Source: Fulverythrobacter ferritrahens
GTDB lineage: Bacteria > Pseudomonadota > Alphaproteobacteria > Sphingomonadales > Sphingomonadaceae
Assembly: GCF_020539485.1 (NCBI RefSeq)
Contig: NZ_JACDXU010000001.1
Span: 930,001 to 994,000, forward strand
Length of the DNA: 64,000 bases
Direction of reading: 5' to 3'
How positions within the stretch are numbered: the first letter of the stretch is position 1; each line of letters opens with the position of its first letter. The position numbers and the translations under genes are program-made. Positions 46,121 through 55,417 of the stretch are shown here, piece after piece. A model generated the notes under the pieces. It was not told the DNA's origin. It did not search any database and was given only the letters and a program-made list of their open reading frames with translations.

Positions 46121-48055
46121 ATGCTTCAGCTGTTCCGCAGTTTCATGAATTCCAAGTCCGGCGTGTTCGTCACGCTGGCAGTGCTCGCCCTGATCGCGAT
46201 TGCCTTCGCGATCGGGGATATCGCCAATACCGGCACGTTCGGGGGCGTTGCAGGGGGGGATCGTGTAGCCATTGTCGGCAAGCGCAAGATCAGCACTTCC
46301 GAGCTGGAACAGGCCGCCCGCACCGAATTCGAGAATCAGCGTCGCAGCAACCCCACGCTCACCATGGAGGCGTTCATCGCCCAGGGCGGGCTGGAGCGCG
46401 TGCTTGACCGCCTGATCGACCGCACGGTGCTTTCCGAATTCGCCAAGACACACGGGCTGCGCGCCGGGGAACGTCTGGTGGGCAGTGAAATTGCCCGCAT
46501 TCCCGCCTTTACCGGCCCGGACGGCAAGTTCAGCCAGGATGCCTATCGCGCCGCGATTGCGCAACAGGGGCTGACCGACCAGCAGGTTCGCGAAGACATC
46601 GCCTCCGGTCTGCTCGTGCAGCAGGCGATTGCGCCGGTTCTGCCGGGCGGCGTCATGCCGCCTTCACTGGTCTCCCACTATGCGGCACTGCTGCGCGAGA
46701 AGCGCCATGGGTCGATCGGCCTGCTTCTGAGCGATGCCTATGCGCCCACCACCGGGCCGAGTGCCGCGCAGCTTGACGAGTTCTACAAGAAGAACAAGGC
46801 GGCCTACATGCGCCCAGAGCGGCGCGTGATCCGCTATGCCCTGTTCGATGCAAGCGCGGTCAAGAACGTTACCGAGCCCACCGAGGCGGAAATCGCGGCC
46901 CGTTACAAGCGGGATGCGGCCCAATATGCCGCCACCGAAAAGCGCCGCCTGACGCAGCTGGTCGTTCCGACCGATGCGGCAGCCAAGGCCATCCGCGATG
47001 AAATGGCCAAGGGCAAGTCGCTCGATGTCGCCGCCCGTGAAAAGGGCCTGCAGGTTACGCAGATCGGTCCGATCACCCAGAGTGAGCTTTCCGCGCAGTC
47101 TTCCGCTGCCGTTGCGCAGGCGGCCTTTGCCGCCCAGCGGGGCCAGATGGCTGCCACTGCGCGCGGCGGGCTGGGTTTCTACATTCTCCGCGTCGATGCG
47201 GTTGAAAGCACTGCCGGCCGCACGCTGGATCAGGCACGGGCGGAAATCCGTACTGCTCTGATGGCGGAGAAGCATCGTCAGGCCATCGCCGACCTCAGCG
47301 CAAGGGTGGAAGACGAATTCGATGGCGGTTCGAGCCTGGCAGAAGTTGCCAAGGATCTCGGAGTTCAAGTCCAGGCCACGCCCGAAGTGATCGGCAATGG
47401 CGCGGTTTACCTCAAGCCGGGCGAAACCGCTCCGGCGGTTCTGGGCCGCGTTCTTTCCACTGCCTTCCAGATGGAGGAAGGCCAGCCCCAGCTCGCCGAA
47501 GTGGAGCCGGGCAAGACCTTCCTGATCTTCGACGTAAGCGGCATCACGCCTGCCGCCGCCGCCCCACTCGCCGATGTGCGCGAAATGGTGGAGAAGGCAT
47601 GGCGCCGCGCCGAGGGAGACAAACTGGCCAAGGCTGCCGCCGACCGTGTGATGAAGGCCGTCGCCAAGGGCGAGACGGTCGCCGCCGCAATGGCCAAGGA
47701 AAAGGTGAAGCTGCCTGCTCCCGATCCCGTAAACATGAACCGCGAGGATCTCGCCAGGCTGGGCGGACGCGTGCCGCCGGTGCTGGCGCTGCTGTTCAGC
47801 ATGGCCGAAGGCACGGTGAAGCGGCTTGAAGCCCCGAACGACAATGGCTGGTTCGTGGTCAAGCTGGACGATATCGAGCCCGGCAAGCTGCTGCCCAACG
47901 ATCCGCTGCTTGCCCAGGTCAATGGCCAGCTGGGCCAGGCGCTGGGTGACGAATATGCGCAGCAATTCACTGTCGCCGCCCGCAAGGAACTCGGCGTGGA
48001 ACGTAACAAGGCGGCTATCGATGCCGTCAAGAAGCAGCTGGCGGGTCGCAATTGA
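46121..48055 (+). CDS. ppiD: Periplasmic folding factor PpiD (SurA/parvulin type)
   Basis: PpiD is an inner-membrane-anchored chaperone acting near the Sec exit. The 644-residue protein has a short cytoplasmic N-terminus, one transmembrane helix (about 13-33), a SurA-like N-terminal chaperone region (about 40-200), a parvulin-like region (about 250-365) and a long C-terminal chaperone segment. Whether the parvulin domain is catalytically active cannot be judged. Its stop overlaps the trpE start (TTGA). The ppiD-trpE junction is widespread in alphaproteobacteria even though the functions differ. Confidence 0.92.
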   Translation: MLQLFRSFMNSKSGVFVTLAVLALIAIAFAIGDIANTGTFGGVAGGDRVAIVGKRKISTSELEQAARTEFENQRRSNPTLTMEAFIAQGGLERVLDRLIDRTVLSEFAKTHGLRAGERLVGSEIARIPAFTGPDGKFSQDAYRAAIAQQGLTDQQVREDIASGLLVQQAIAPVLPGGVMPPSLVSHYAALLREKRHGSIGLLLSDAYAPTTGPSAAQLDEFYKKNKAAYMRPERRVIRYALFDASAVKNVTEPTEAEIAARYKRDAAQYAATEKRRLTQLVVPTDAAAKAIRDEMAKGKSLDVAAREKGLQVTQIGPITQSELSAQSSAAVAQAAFAAQRGQMAATARGGLGFYILRVDAVESTAGRTLDQARAEIRTALMAEKHRQAIADLSARVEDEFDGGSSLAEVAKDLGVQVQATPEVIGNGAVYLKPGETAPAVLGRVLSTAFQMEEGQPQLAEVEPGKTFLIFDVSGITPAAAAPLADVREMVEKAWRRAEGDKLAKAAADRVMKAVAKGETVAAAMAKEKVKLPAPDPVNMNREDLARLGGRVPPVLALLFSMAEGTVKRLEAPNDNGWFVVKLDDIEPGKLLPNDPLLAQVNGQLGQALGDEYAQQFTVAARKELGVERNKAAIDAVKKQLAGRN

Positions 48056-49578
48056 AAACCGTGATGCTTTCCGGAGCCCTGCCTGAGAATGCCGCTGCGG
48101 CCCGCGCTGCCCTTGCTGAAGGGCGGCCCGCGCTGGTGTGGCGCAAGCTCGTTGCCGATACGGAAACCCCGGTCGGCGCGGCGCTGAAGCTGATCGTGCC
48201 CGGCCGCGGCGATTTCCTGCTGGAATCGGTCGAAGGTGGCGAGACGCGCGGGCGCTACAGCCTGCTAGGCCTCGATCCGGACCTGATGTTCCGGGCCACC
48301 GGAGCAGCCTGTGAAGTCAATCGCCGCTGGCAGCATGACCGGGAGGCTTTCGAGCCCCTACCCGGCGAGAGCTTTGCCGAGTTGCGCGCTCTGGCCGCCT
48401 CCTGCCAGATCGACATGCCGAAGGAGCTGCCTCAGGCTCTCGCATGCCTCGTAGGCTATTTTGCCTATGAGACGATCGGGCTGGTGGAAGATCTGCCGCG
48501 CGCGCCGCAGAGCGAGCTGGCCGTTCCCGACATCCTGATCGCCCGCCCCACGGTGACGCTGGTGTTCGACCGGCTGAGTGACGAGCTGTTCTGCATCTCC
48601 CCCATCTGGTCGGCCGAGAATCCTGACCGCGCGATCGAGCTTGCGGGAGAGAAGATCGACAGCGTGCTGCGCCGCCTTGCAGGGGCAATTCCCGGTCAGG
48701 TGAAAGACGCGACGCTGCCTGACATGGAGCTGACCCCGGTGATGCCGGAAGGGCTCTATGAAAGCATGGTCGCGCGCGCGAAGGACTATATCGAAGCGGG
48801 CGACATCTTCCAGGTGGTGCTGGCGCAGCGTTTCACCTGCCCCTTCCCCCTGCCCCCGCTGGCGCTTTACCGCGCGCTGCGCCGGGTGAACCCCTCGCCC
48901 TTCCTCTATTTCCTCGACCTGCCCGGCTTCGCCGTGGTCGGATCGAGCCCGGAAATCCTGGTGCGTGTGCGCCATGGAGAAGTGACTATCCGCCCGATCG
49001 CCGGCACCCGCCCGCGCGGCAAGACGGATGAGGAAGACCGGGCGAATGAGGAAAGCCTGCTGGCCGATGCCAAGGAACGGGCAGAGCATCTGATGCTGCT
49101 CGACCTCGGCCGCAACGATGTGGGCCGCGTCGCCAGCAAGGGCAGCGTCAAGGTGACGGCCAGCTTCACTATCGAACGCTACAGCCATGTCATGCACATC
49201 GTCAGCAATGTGGTGGGCAAGCTCTCGCCCGATCATGACGCGCTGGACGCCCTGTTCGCTGGCTTCCCGGCGGGCACCGTTTCAGGCGCGCCCAAGATCC
49301 GCGCCTGCGAGATCATTGCCGAGCTGGAACCCGAATCACGCGGTCCCTATGCGGGCGGCGTCGGCTATTTCGGGCCCGATGGCTCCATCGACAGCTGCAT
49401 CGTACTGCGCACCGCCGTTGTGAAGGATGGCGTGATGCATGTGCAGGCCGGCGCGGGCATCGTGGCGGACAGCAATCCCGAATATGAACAGGCGGAATGC
49501 CGGCACAAGGCAGGCGCGCTGATCGCGGCGGCCCGCGAAGCCGCGCGGGTGGCGAGCGAGCCGGACTTCGGGCAGTAA
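48052..49578 (+). CDS. trpE: Anthranilate synthase component I
   Basis: TrpE converts chorismate to anthranilate with ammonia supplied by TrpG, the first committed step of tryptophan synthesis. The roughly 508-residue protein contains the N-terminal L-L-E-S-V feedback-site motif, and the chorismate-binding domain with I-A-G-T-R-P-R-G, L-L-D-L-G-R-N-D-V-G-R, F-P-A-G-T-V-S-G-A-P-K and G-A-G-I-V-A-D-S-N-P. The start is uncertain: TTG 48052 overlaps the ppiD stop by 4 bp, while GTG 48061 and ATG 48064 are in frame. The next gene overlaps its TAA by one base. Confidence 0.95.
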   Translation: MKTVMLSGALPENAAAARAALAEGRPALVWRKLVADTETPVGAALKLIVPGRGDFLLESVEGGETRGRYSLLGLDPDLMFRATGAACEVNRRWQHDREAFEPLPGESFAELRALAASCQIDMPKELPQALACLVGYFAYETIGLVEDLPRAPQSELAVPDILIARPTVTLVFDRLSDELFCISPIWSAENPDRAIELAGEKIDSVLRRLAGAIPGQVKDATLPDMELTPVMPEGLYESMVARAKDYIEAGDIFQVVLAQRFTCPFPLPPLALYRALRRVNPSPFLYFLDLPGFAVVGSSPEILVRVRHGEVTIRPIAGTRPRGKTDEEDRANEESLLADAKERAEHLMLLDLGRNDVGRVASKGSVKVTASFTIERYSHVMHIVSNVVGKLSPDHDALDALFAGFPAGTVSGAPKIRACEIIAELEPESRGPYAGGVGYFGPDGSIDSCIVLRTAVVKDGVMHVQAGAGIVADSNPEYEQAECRHKAGALIAAAREAARVASEPDFGQ

Positions 49579-50378
49579 TGCGGGCGCTGGTTGCCCCTTT
49601 TCTCGCAGGGGCGGCGCTCGCGCTTTCCTCCTGCGGGGCGTCTCTGCCGGGCGGAGATCCTGCGCTCGATCTGACGGCAGGCTGCCATGAGACGCGCTTC
49701 GAGAATGTTCCGCTGACCCTGTGCGTGGCCGACCCTGAACTGCATTCCATCCGCACGGCGCTCGCCCCCGCTACCGAGACCGGCGGCGGGCCGCCCTGGC
49801 GCAGTCTCGCGGCTTTTGCGGCCAACCGCTCGCCCGAGGCACCGCCGGTGGTTTTCGCCTTCAATGCCGGCATGTTCGACGATGATGGCAAGCCCATCGG
49901 CTATTACGTCGAAAATGGCGAACGGTTGCAGGCGCTGAGCCGCAAGGCCGGGCCCGGTAATTTCCACATGCTGCCCAATGGTGTCTTCTATGGCGCGGGC
50001 GGCAAGTGGGACGTGCGCAGCGCGGAAGATTTCTTCTCCAGCGTCACCAACCGCCCCGATTTCGGCACGCAATCCGGGCCGATGCTGGTGGTGGATGGCG
50101 AGCTGCATCCCGGCATTCAGGACGACGGCGCATCTTTGCGCATCCGCAACGCCGTGGGCGTGGACGATAATGGCCGCGCGCTGTTCGTGATTTCCGACCA
50201 GCCCATCAGCTTCGGCAAGCTTGCCCGTTACTACCGGGACGTTCTGAAAGTCAGGAACGCGCTGTTCCTTGACGGGACGGTTTCCCAGCTCTGGGACCCG
50301 GAAAACAGACGGCTGGACAATACCTATCCCATCGGCCCCTTGATCGTGGTCGAGAAACGGGCAAAGGCGGCACCATGA
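49578..50378 (+). CDS. Lipoprotein of the phosphodiester-glycosidase (DUF2233/NAGPA) family
   Basis: A 266-residue exported protein. The N-terminus is a lipoprotein signal with lipobox L-S-S-C (cysteine near residue 19). The rest matches the phosphodiester glycosidase/NAGPA-like fold: [15 protein letters not shown], the central [20 protein letters not shown] and [11 protein letters not shown]. Family members cleave sugar-phosphodiester links. It has no obvious role in tryptophan synthesis, yet it overlaps trpE by 1 bp and trpG by 4 bp, so it is translated from the trp transcript. Confidence 0.85.
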   Translation: MRALVAPFLAGAALALSSCGASLPGGDPALDLTAGCHETRFENVPLTLCVADPELHSIRTALAPATETGGGPPWRSLAAFAANRSPEAPPVVFAFNAGMFDDDGKPIGYYVENGERLQALSRKAGPGNFHMLPNGVFYGAGGKWDVRSAEDFFSSVTNRPDFGTQSGPMLVVDGELHPGIQDDGASLRIRNAVGVDDNGRALFVISDQPISFGKLARYYRDVLKVRNALFLDGTVSQLWDPENRRLDNTYPIGPLIVVEKRAKAAP

Positions 50379-50959
50379 TCCTGGTTATCGACAATTATGA
50401 CAGCTTCACCTGGAACCTGGTCCATTATGTGATGGAACTGGGCGCCGAGGTGAAGGTCGTCCGCAACGATGCCCTTACTGCTGCGGAGGCTCTGGCCACC
50501 GGCGCGCAGGGCTTCCTGCTCTCGCCCGGCCCCTGCACTCCCAACGAGGCAGGCATCAGCCTCGATCTCGTGGCAGCCTGTGCCGAGGCGAAGAAGCCGC
50601 TGCTGGGCGTATGCCTGGGCCACCAGTCCATCGGCCAGTATTTTGGCGGCAAGGTGGTGCGCGGCGGGCTGATGCACGGCAAGACCTCGCCCGTGCGGCA
50701 TGACAATACCGGCGTGTTCGAAGGCCTGCCGAGCCCCTTCATCGCCACGCGTTATCACTCGCTGATCGTTACCGACATTCCTGACGATCTGGTGGTGAAC
50801 GCCACGGCCGACGATGAATTCGTGATGGGCTTCCGCCACCGTGAGCTGCCGATCCATGGCGTGCAATTCCACCCGGAAAGCATCGCCACGGAACATGGCC
50901 ACGATCTGCTGGCCAATTTCCTCAAGATCTGCGGCATCAACGCCACAACACTGGCATGA
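50375..50959 (+). CDS. trpG: Anthranilate synthase component II (glutamine amidotransferase)
   Basis: TrpG releases ammonia from glutamine for TrpE. The 194-residue class I amidotransferase has the oxyanion motif S-P-G-P-C-T-P, nucleophile C80 in G-V-C-L-G-H-Q, and the H-P-E-S-I catalytic histidine/glutamate near the C-terminus. In some bacteria the same protein also serves 4-aminobenzoate synthase; this cannot be told from sequence. Both ends overlap neighbouring genes by 4 bp (ATGA), showing tight coupling with the lipoprotein gene before it and trpD after it. Confidence 0.95.
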   Translation: MILVIDNYDSFTWNLVHYVMELGAEVKVVRNDALTAAEALATGAQGFLLSPGPCTPNEAGISLDLVAACAEAKKPLLGVCLGHQSIGQYFGGKVVRGGLMHGKTSPVRHDNTGVFEGLPSPFIATRYHSLIVTDIPDDLVVNATADDEFVMGFRHRELPIHGVQFHPESIATEHGHDLLANFLKICGINATTLA

Positions 50960-51951
50960 GCGGCCTCCCCCACGTCGTCGACGTTCCGCTGGAGGAAGCG
51001 GAAGCGGAAGAAGCCTTCGGCGCGATCCTTGATGGCTCGGTGCCGGACGAGGACATCGCCAACTTCCTGATCGCCCTGTCCGACCGGGGAGAAACCGCCA
51101 GCGAGATCGCGGGTGCGGCTCGTGCCATGCGCGCGCGGCTGATCCCGGTCCGCGCGCCCGAAAATGCCATCGACGTCTGCGGCACTGGCGGGGACGGCCA
51201 TCACACGCTGAATGTCTCCACTGCCGTCTCGCTGGTCGTGGCCGCCTGCGGCGTTCCGGTCGCCAAACACGGCAATCGCGCGGCTAGCAGCAAGGCTGGC
51301 GCGGCTGACACGCTGGAAGCGCTGGGCCTTGATCTGGACCGGGCAATGGCCACGGCAGAAGAAACGCTGGCCGATATCGGCATCTGCTTCCTCTTCGCCG
51401 GGCGTCACCATCCCTCGATGGGCCGCATCATGCCCATCCGCAAGGCAATCGGCCGCCGCACGATCTTCAACCTGATGGGCCCGCTGGCCAATCCGGCCAA
51501 TGTGAAGCGCCAGTTGGTTGGCATCGCCCGCCCGGCCTATGTCCCGATCTATGCCGAGGCACTACTGCGCCTTGGCACAGAACATTCCATGGTCATTTCG
51601 GGCGACGAGGGGCTGGACGAACTCAGCCTCGCCGGGGGCAGCGAAATCGCCGAAGTGCGCGACGGGCGCATCCTGATGAAGCGGGTCGAACCTGCCGATG
51701 CGGGCCTGCCCGCCGCGCCGCTCAGCGCGATCAAGGGCGGTGATCCCGTTCACAACGCCGCCGAATTGCGCAAGCTGCTGATGGGCGAGCATGGCCCCTA
51801 TCGCGATGCCGTGCTGCTCAACGCAGCCGCCGCGCTGATCGTGGCGGGCGAAGTGCAGAGCTGGATCGAAGGCGTTGAGGAAGCCGCAGAGGCAATCGAC
51901 AAGGGCCTGGCCAAGGCCATTCTCGATTGCTGGATCGATGCGGTGAAGTAA
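50956..51951 (+). CDS. trpD: Anthranilate phosphoribosyltransferase
   Basis: TrpD joins anthranilate to phosphoribosyl pyrophosphate. The 331-residue protein has the PRPP-binding [11 protein letters not shown] motif, [15 protein letters not shown], and the H-H-P-S-M region typical of the family. The starting ATG overlaps the trpG stop. A 34-bp gap separates it from trpC. Confidence 0.95.
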   Translation: MSGLPHVVDVPLEEAEAEEAFGAILDGSVPDEDIANFLIALSDRGETASEIAGAARAMRARLIPVRAPENAIDVCGTGGDGHHTLNVSTAVSLVVAACGVPVAKHGNRAASSKAGAADTLEALGLDLDRAMATAEETLADIGICFLFAGRHHPSMGRIMPIRKAIGRRTIFNLMGPLANPANVKRQLVGIARPAYVPIYAEALLRLGTEHSMVISGDEGLDELSLAGGSEIAEVRDGRILMKRVEPADAGLPAAPLSAIKGGDPVHNAAELRKLLMGEHGPYRDAVLLNAAAALIVAGEVQSWIEGVEEAAEAIDKGLAKAILDCWIDAVK

Positions 51952-51985
51952 GACTACGCTTAAGTGAAAATTCAGGGCCGGGACA

Positions 51986-52771
51986 ATGGATAAACTCGCC
52001 GAAATCTGCGCCACCAAGCGCGAGGAAGTGGCCGCGCGCAAGCCGCTGGCCACTCTGGCCGATCTTGACGCTTGCGCTGCTACGCAATCCGCCCCTCGCG
52101 GTTTTCGCCGCGCGCTCGAAGCGAAGATCAATGGCGGCTATGGCCTGATCGCGGAGATCAAGAAGGCCAGCCCCAGCAAGGGCCTGATCCGCCCGGATTT
52201 TCATCCCGCCGACCATGCCCGTGCCTATGAAGCGGGCGGCGCGGCATGCCTTTCCGTGCTGACCGACGCCCCCTATTTCCAGGGGCATGAGGATTTCCTG
52301 ATCGAAGCCCGCGCGGCCTGCGCCCTGCCGGTGCTGCGCAAGGACTTCATGGTCGATCCGTGGCAAGTGGCGGAAGCTCGCGCCATCGGGGCCGACGCGA
52401 TCCTGATCATCGTCGCCGCGCTGGACGATGCGCAGATGGCCGAGATCGAGGCTGCCGCCATCGAGCGCGGCATGGATGTTCTGGTAGAAGTCCATAATGA
52501 GGCGGAGATGGAACGTGCCGCCGCGCTCAAGTCCCGCCTGATCGGGGTCAACAACCGTGACCTGAAGCGCTTCGTCACCGATCTCGCCACTACCGAAAGG
52601 CTTGCTCCGCTCGCGCCGGAAGGCAGCTTGCTGGTGGGCGAAAGCGGCATCAATTCCCATGCCGATATCCTCCGCCTGGCCGAGGCTGGCGTGCGCTGCT
52701 TCCTGGTGGGTGAAAGCCTGATGCGGCAGGCGGATGTGACGGCGGCGACGAAGGCGCTGCTGGGAGGCTGA
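51986..52771 (+). CDS. trpC: Indole-3-glycerol-phosphate synthase
   Basis: TrpC closes the indole ring, giving indole-3-glycerol phosphate. The 261-residue TIM-barrel protein shows the [10 protein letters not shown] substrate-binding motif, L-T-D, L-R-K-D-F, G-V-N-N-R-D-L and G-E-S-G-I, all family hallmarks. It is the monofunctional form, without a fused TrpF domain. It is the last trp gene here; trpF, trpB and trpA are not in the window. A 162-bp gap before moaC may contain a new promoter. Confidence 0.95.
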   Translation: MDKLAEICATKREEVAARKPLATLADLDACAATQSAPRGFRRALEAKINGGYGLIAEIKKASPSKGLIRPDFHPADHARAYEAGGAACLSVLTDAPYFQGHEDFLIEARAACALPVLRKDFMVDPWQVAEARAIGADAILIIVAALDDAQMAEIEAAAIERGMDVLVEVHNEAEMERAAALKSRLIGVNNRDLKRFVTDLATTERLAPLAPEGSLLVGESGINSHADILRLAEAGVRCFLVGESLMRQADVTAATKALLGG

Positions 52772-52933
52772 ACCGCCCCCTGTCCTACACCCGCCCAATC
52801 TGGCATGGGGACAGGATGAACGCACACTTGCACAGGGTTTTCGGCCACCTTTCCCGTCTTCCGGAGAGGTCCGAAACCGATCTCTTTGTACTGTGTCAAC
52901 CTTGTCAACTTCGGCGGAAAAGCGCGTAGCCAG

Positions 52934-53410
52934 ATGACCCAGCTCACTCATATCGACGAATCGGGCGCGGCCCGCATGGTGGATGTCGGCGCCAAGGCGG
53001 AGACTGCCCGCAAGGCCGTCGCGACGGGCCGCATCCGCATGTCGGTCGAGGCACTCGCCGCGATCCGCGATGGCGATGTTCCCAAGGGCGATGTCTTCGC
53101 CGCCGCGCGTATTGCCGGGATCATGGCCGCGAAGAAAACGGGCGAGCTGATCCCGCTCTGCCATCCGCTGTCGCTCGACGCAGTGACTGTCAACTTTGCG
53201 TTTGAGGAAGGCGCCGTGCGCGCCACCGCCACGGCCAGCCTCACCGGCAAGACCGGCATAGAAATGGAAGCAATGACAGCGACTTCCATCGCACTCCTGA
53301 CAATTTACGATATGGCCAAGGCCATCGACAAGGGCATGGTAATCGAAGGCGTCCGCCTGCTGGCCAAGAGCGGGGGCAAATCCGGCGACTGGCACGCTCC
53401 GGAAGAATGA
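52934..53410 (+). CDS. moaC: Cyclic pyranopterin monophosphate synthase MoaC
   Basis: MoaC acts with MoaA in the first step of molybdenum cofactor synthesis, forming cPMP. The 158-residue protein has M-V-D-V-G near residue 15, [15 protein letters not shown], and the C-terminal G-I-E-M-E-A-M-T-A region with conserved active-site residues. The start at 52934 begins family homology; an upstream frame from 52886 is not supported. It is followed 4 bp later by moeA. Confidence 0.95.
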   Translation: MTQLTHIDESGAARMVDVGAKAETARKAVATGRIRMSVEALAAIRDGDVPKGDVFAAARIAGIMAAKKTGELIPLCHPLSLDAVTVNFAFEEGAVRATATASLTGKTGIEMEAMTATSIALLTIYDMAKAIDKGMVIEGVRLLAKSGGKSGDWHAPEE

Positions 53411-53414
53411 TCCG

Positions 53415-54611
53415 ATGAAGCCGCCCATTCCGCTTGTCGAGGCACAGGCCCGACTGCTCGCGTCCGTCACCGCGCTACCTGCCGAGAACGTGCCGGTGGA
53501 AGCCGCGCTGGGCCGCTGCCTGGGCGAACCTCTGGCCGCGCATCGCACTCAGCCTCCCGCCGATCTCTCCGCCATGGATGGCTATGCCCTGCATCTGGGA
53601 GAAGAAGGGCCGTGGCGCGTGATTGGCGAAAGCGCAGCCGGGCATCCCTTTCCCGGAACGGTGGGCCCGGGCGAGGCGATCCGCATTTCCACCGGCGCGC
53701 TGATGCCTGCGGGGGCCGATGCCGTGCTGTTACAGGAAAATGCCACGCGCGATGGCGATGTGCTGAGCCTCAATGGCGAGGGCGAGCCCCGTGCCCGCCA
53801 TATCCGCCGGGCAGGGTTCGACTTCCGCCAGGGGGACGAATTGCTACCTGCCGGCACTCGCATCGGCGCGGCGCAGATCGCGCTGGCGCTGTCGGGCGGG
53901 AATGCTGCCCTGCCGGTCCATCGCCTGCCGCGCCTTGCCATTCTCGATAGCGGGGATGAACTCGCCGCCGACCCTGCCAATTGCGCGCCACATCAGATCC
54001 CCGCAAGCAACGGGGCCATGCTGGCCGCCATGGCGCGCGGGCTGGCGGGGAGTATAAACCGCATCGGCCCGGTGCCCGACGATCTCGATACCCTCGCCCA
54101 TGCGCTGGAACAGGCGAGCGGCGCCGATGTGATCGTCACCAGCGGCGGTGCTTCCGTGGGCGATCACGATCTGATCCGCCCGGCGCTGCAAACCTGGGGC
54201 GCCGAGATCGATTTCTGGCGCGTGGCCATGAAGCCCGGCAAGCCGCTGCTGGTTGCCCGCAAGGGCGCAACTATCGTGCTGGGCCTGCCCGGCAATCCGG
54301 TGTCCAGTTTCGTCACGGGCTATTTCTTCCTGCTGCCACTGCTGCGCGCATTGGCAGGCGACCGCACCCCCCTGCCCCTTCCGATCCCGCTGCCGCTGGG
54401 CGTGGATCTTCCGGCGGGAGGCTCACGCATGGAATTCCTGCGCGCTTCGCTGACAGACGGTAAGGCCATGCCCGTATCCGAACAGGATTCCAGCGCATTG
54501 AGGGCCATGGCCTCCGCCGGACTGCTGATCGAACGCCCGGCAAATGCCCCTGCTGCTCCGGCAGGTTCGGTCATTCCGGCCTATTGGATCGAAAATGGCG
54601 GTGTTGCTTGA
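53415..54611 (+). CDS. moeA: Molybdopterin molybdotransferase MoeA
   Basis: MoeA inserts molybdate into adenylylated molybdopterin. The 398-residue protein has the S-A-M-D-G-Y-A motif near residue 53, the MogA-like domain with T-S-G-G-A-S-V-G-D-H-D, and L-P-G-N-P-V-S-S. The C-terminal domain IV is present. It lies 4 bp after moaC and 70 bp before lexA, the latter gap containing the SOS box. Confidence 0.95.
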   Translation: MKPPIPLVEAQARLLASVTALPAENVPVEAALGRCLGEPLAAHRTQPPADLSAMDGYALHLGEEGPWRVIGESAAGHPFPGTVGPGEAIRISTGALMPAGADAVLLQENATRDGDVLSLNGEGEPRARHIRRAGFDFRQGDELLPAGTRIGAAQIALALSGGNAALPVHRLPRLAILDSGDELAADPANCAPHQIPASNGAMLAAMARGLAGSINRIGPVPDDLDTLAHALEQASGADVIVTSGGASVGDHDLIRPALQTWGAEIDFWRVAMKPGKPLLVARKGATIVLGLPGNPVSSFVTGYFFLLPLLRALAGDRTPLPLPIPLPLGVDLPAGGSRMEFLRASLTDGKAMPVSEQDSSALRAMASAGLLIERPANAPAAPAGSVIPAYWIENGGVA

Positions 54612-54635
54612 CTTGACGGGATAAGTTGCCTAGTT

Positions 54636-54650
54636 GTTCCGCATTCGTTC
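54636..54650 (+). promoter_or_regulatory. SOS box (LexA operator) of lexA
   Basis: GTTC at 54636-54639 and GTTC at 54647-54650 are separated by 7 bp, an exact match to the alphaproteobacterial LexA site GTTC-N7-GTTC. The second half also starts an inverted repeat GTTCC-N6-GGAAC (54647-54662). The site lies 32 bp upstream of the lexA start codon, so autorepression is likely. Confidence 0.85.
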
Positions 54651-54681
54651 CCTAAATGGAACATATGAGGAGGCCGCTTCG

Positions 54682-55377
54682 ATGCTCACCGCCAAGCAAC
54701 ATGAGCTTCTGCTGTTCATTCAGACGCGTCTGGAGGAATCGGGCATTTCCCCGAGTTTCGAGGAAATGAAGGAAGCACTGGACCTCAAGTCCAAGTCTGG
54801 CGTGCATCGCCTGATTTCCGCGCTGGAAGAACGTGGCTTCATTCGCCGCCTGCCCAATCGGGCACGCGCGCTGGAAGTGCTCAAGAATCCCGAGGATGTG
54901 AACGCCAAGGGCGCCCGGCCTGCCAATGATGTCGCGGCCGATCCGGTAAGCCGCGTCACCACGCCGCCACGCGCTCCGGCCTTTGCGGCCAATGACGTGA
55001 TCGAGATTCCGCTTCACGGCAAGATTGCAGCAGGCGTGCCTATCGAGGCACTGGAAAGCGACCGCACCCTGCCTGTTCCGGCCGCCCTGCTCGGCGCCGG
55101 CGATCATTATGCGCTTGAGGTTTCGGGCGATTCGATGATCGAAGCGGGCATTCTCGATGGCGATTTCGCTCTGGTGAAACGTACCAGCACGGCCCGCGAT
55201 GGGGAAATCGTGGTCGCACTGGTTCGCAATGAGGAAGCGACTCTCAAATATCTGCGTCACGAAGCGGGCAAGATCCGGCTCGATCCGGCCAATGCCGCCT
55301 ATGATCCGCAATATTACGAACCACATGAAGTGATGGTGCAAGGGAAGCTGGCGGGGCTGCTGCGCCAATATCACTGA
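54682..55377 (+). CDS. lexA: SOS-response repressor LexA
   Basis: LexA represses DNA-repair genes and cleaves itself when activated RecA is present. The 231-residue protein has an N-terminal winged helix (residues 1-65; [20 protein letters not shown]), a linker of about 40 residues, the A117-G118 cleavage site, catalytic S151 in S-G-D-S-M and K189. Family members in alphaproteobacteria are this long because of the extended linker. ATG 54682 follows AGGAGG. An SOS box lies directly upstream. Confidence 0.96.
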   Translation: MLTAKQHELLLFIQTRLEESGISPSFEEMKEALDLKSKSGVHRLISALEERGFIRRLPNRARALEVLKNPEDVNAKGARPANDVAADPVSRVTTPPRAPAFAANDVIEIPLHGKIAAGVPIEALESDRTLPVPAALLGAGDHYALEVSGDSMIEAGILDGDFALVKRTSTARDGEIVVALVRNEEATLKYLRHEAGKIRLDPANAAYDPQYYEPHEVMVQGKLAGLLRQYH

Positions 55378-55417
55378 GTTCTGAGGCTCAGTTCTGACGC
55401 TCAGTTCCGGCACTCAG
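55374..55417. repeat. 13-bp tandem repeat at the lexA-comEC junction
   Basis: Three copies of a 13-bp unit of the form CTNAGTTCTGANG (55374-55386, 55387-55399, 55400-55412) are followed by a fourth partial CTCAG (55413-55417). The third copy is diverged at its end. The array spans the stop codons of the convergent lexA and comEC genes and encodes the last codons of comEC. Confidence 0.75.
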
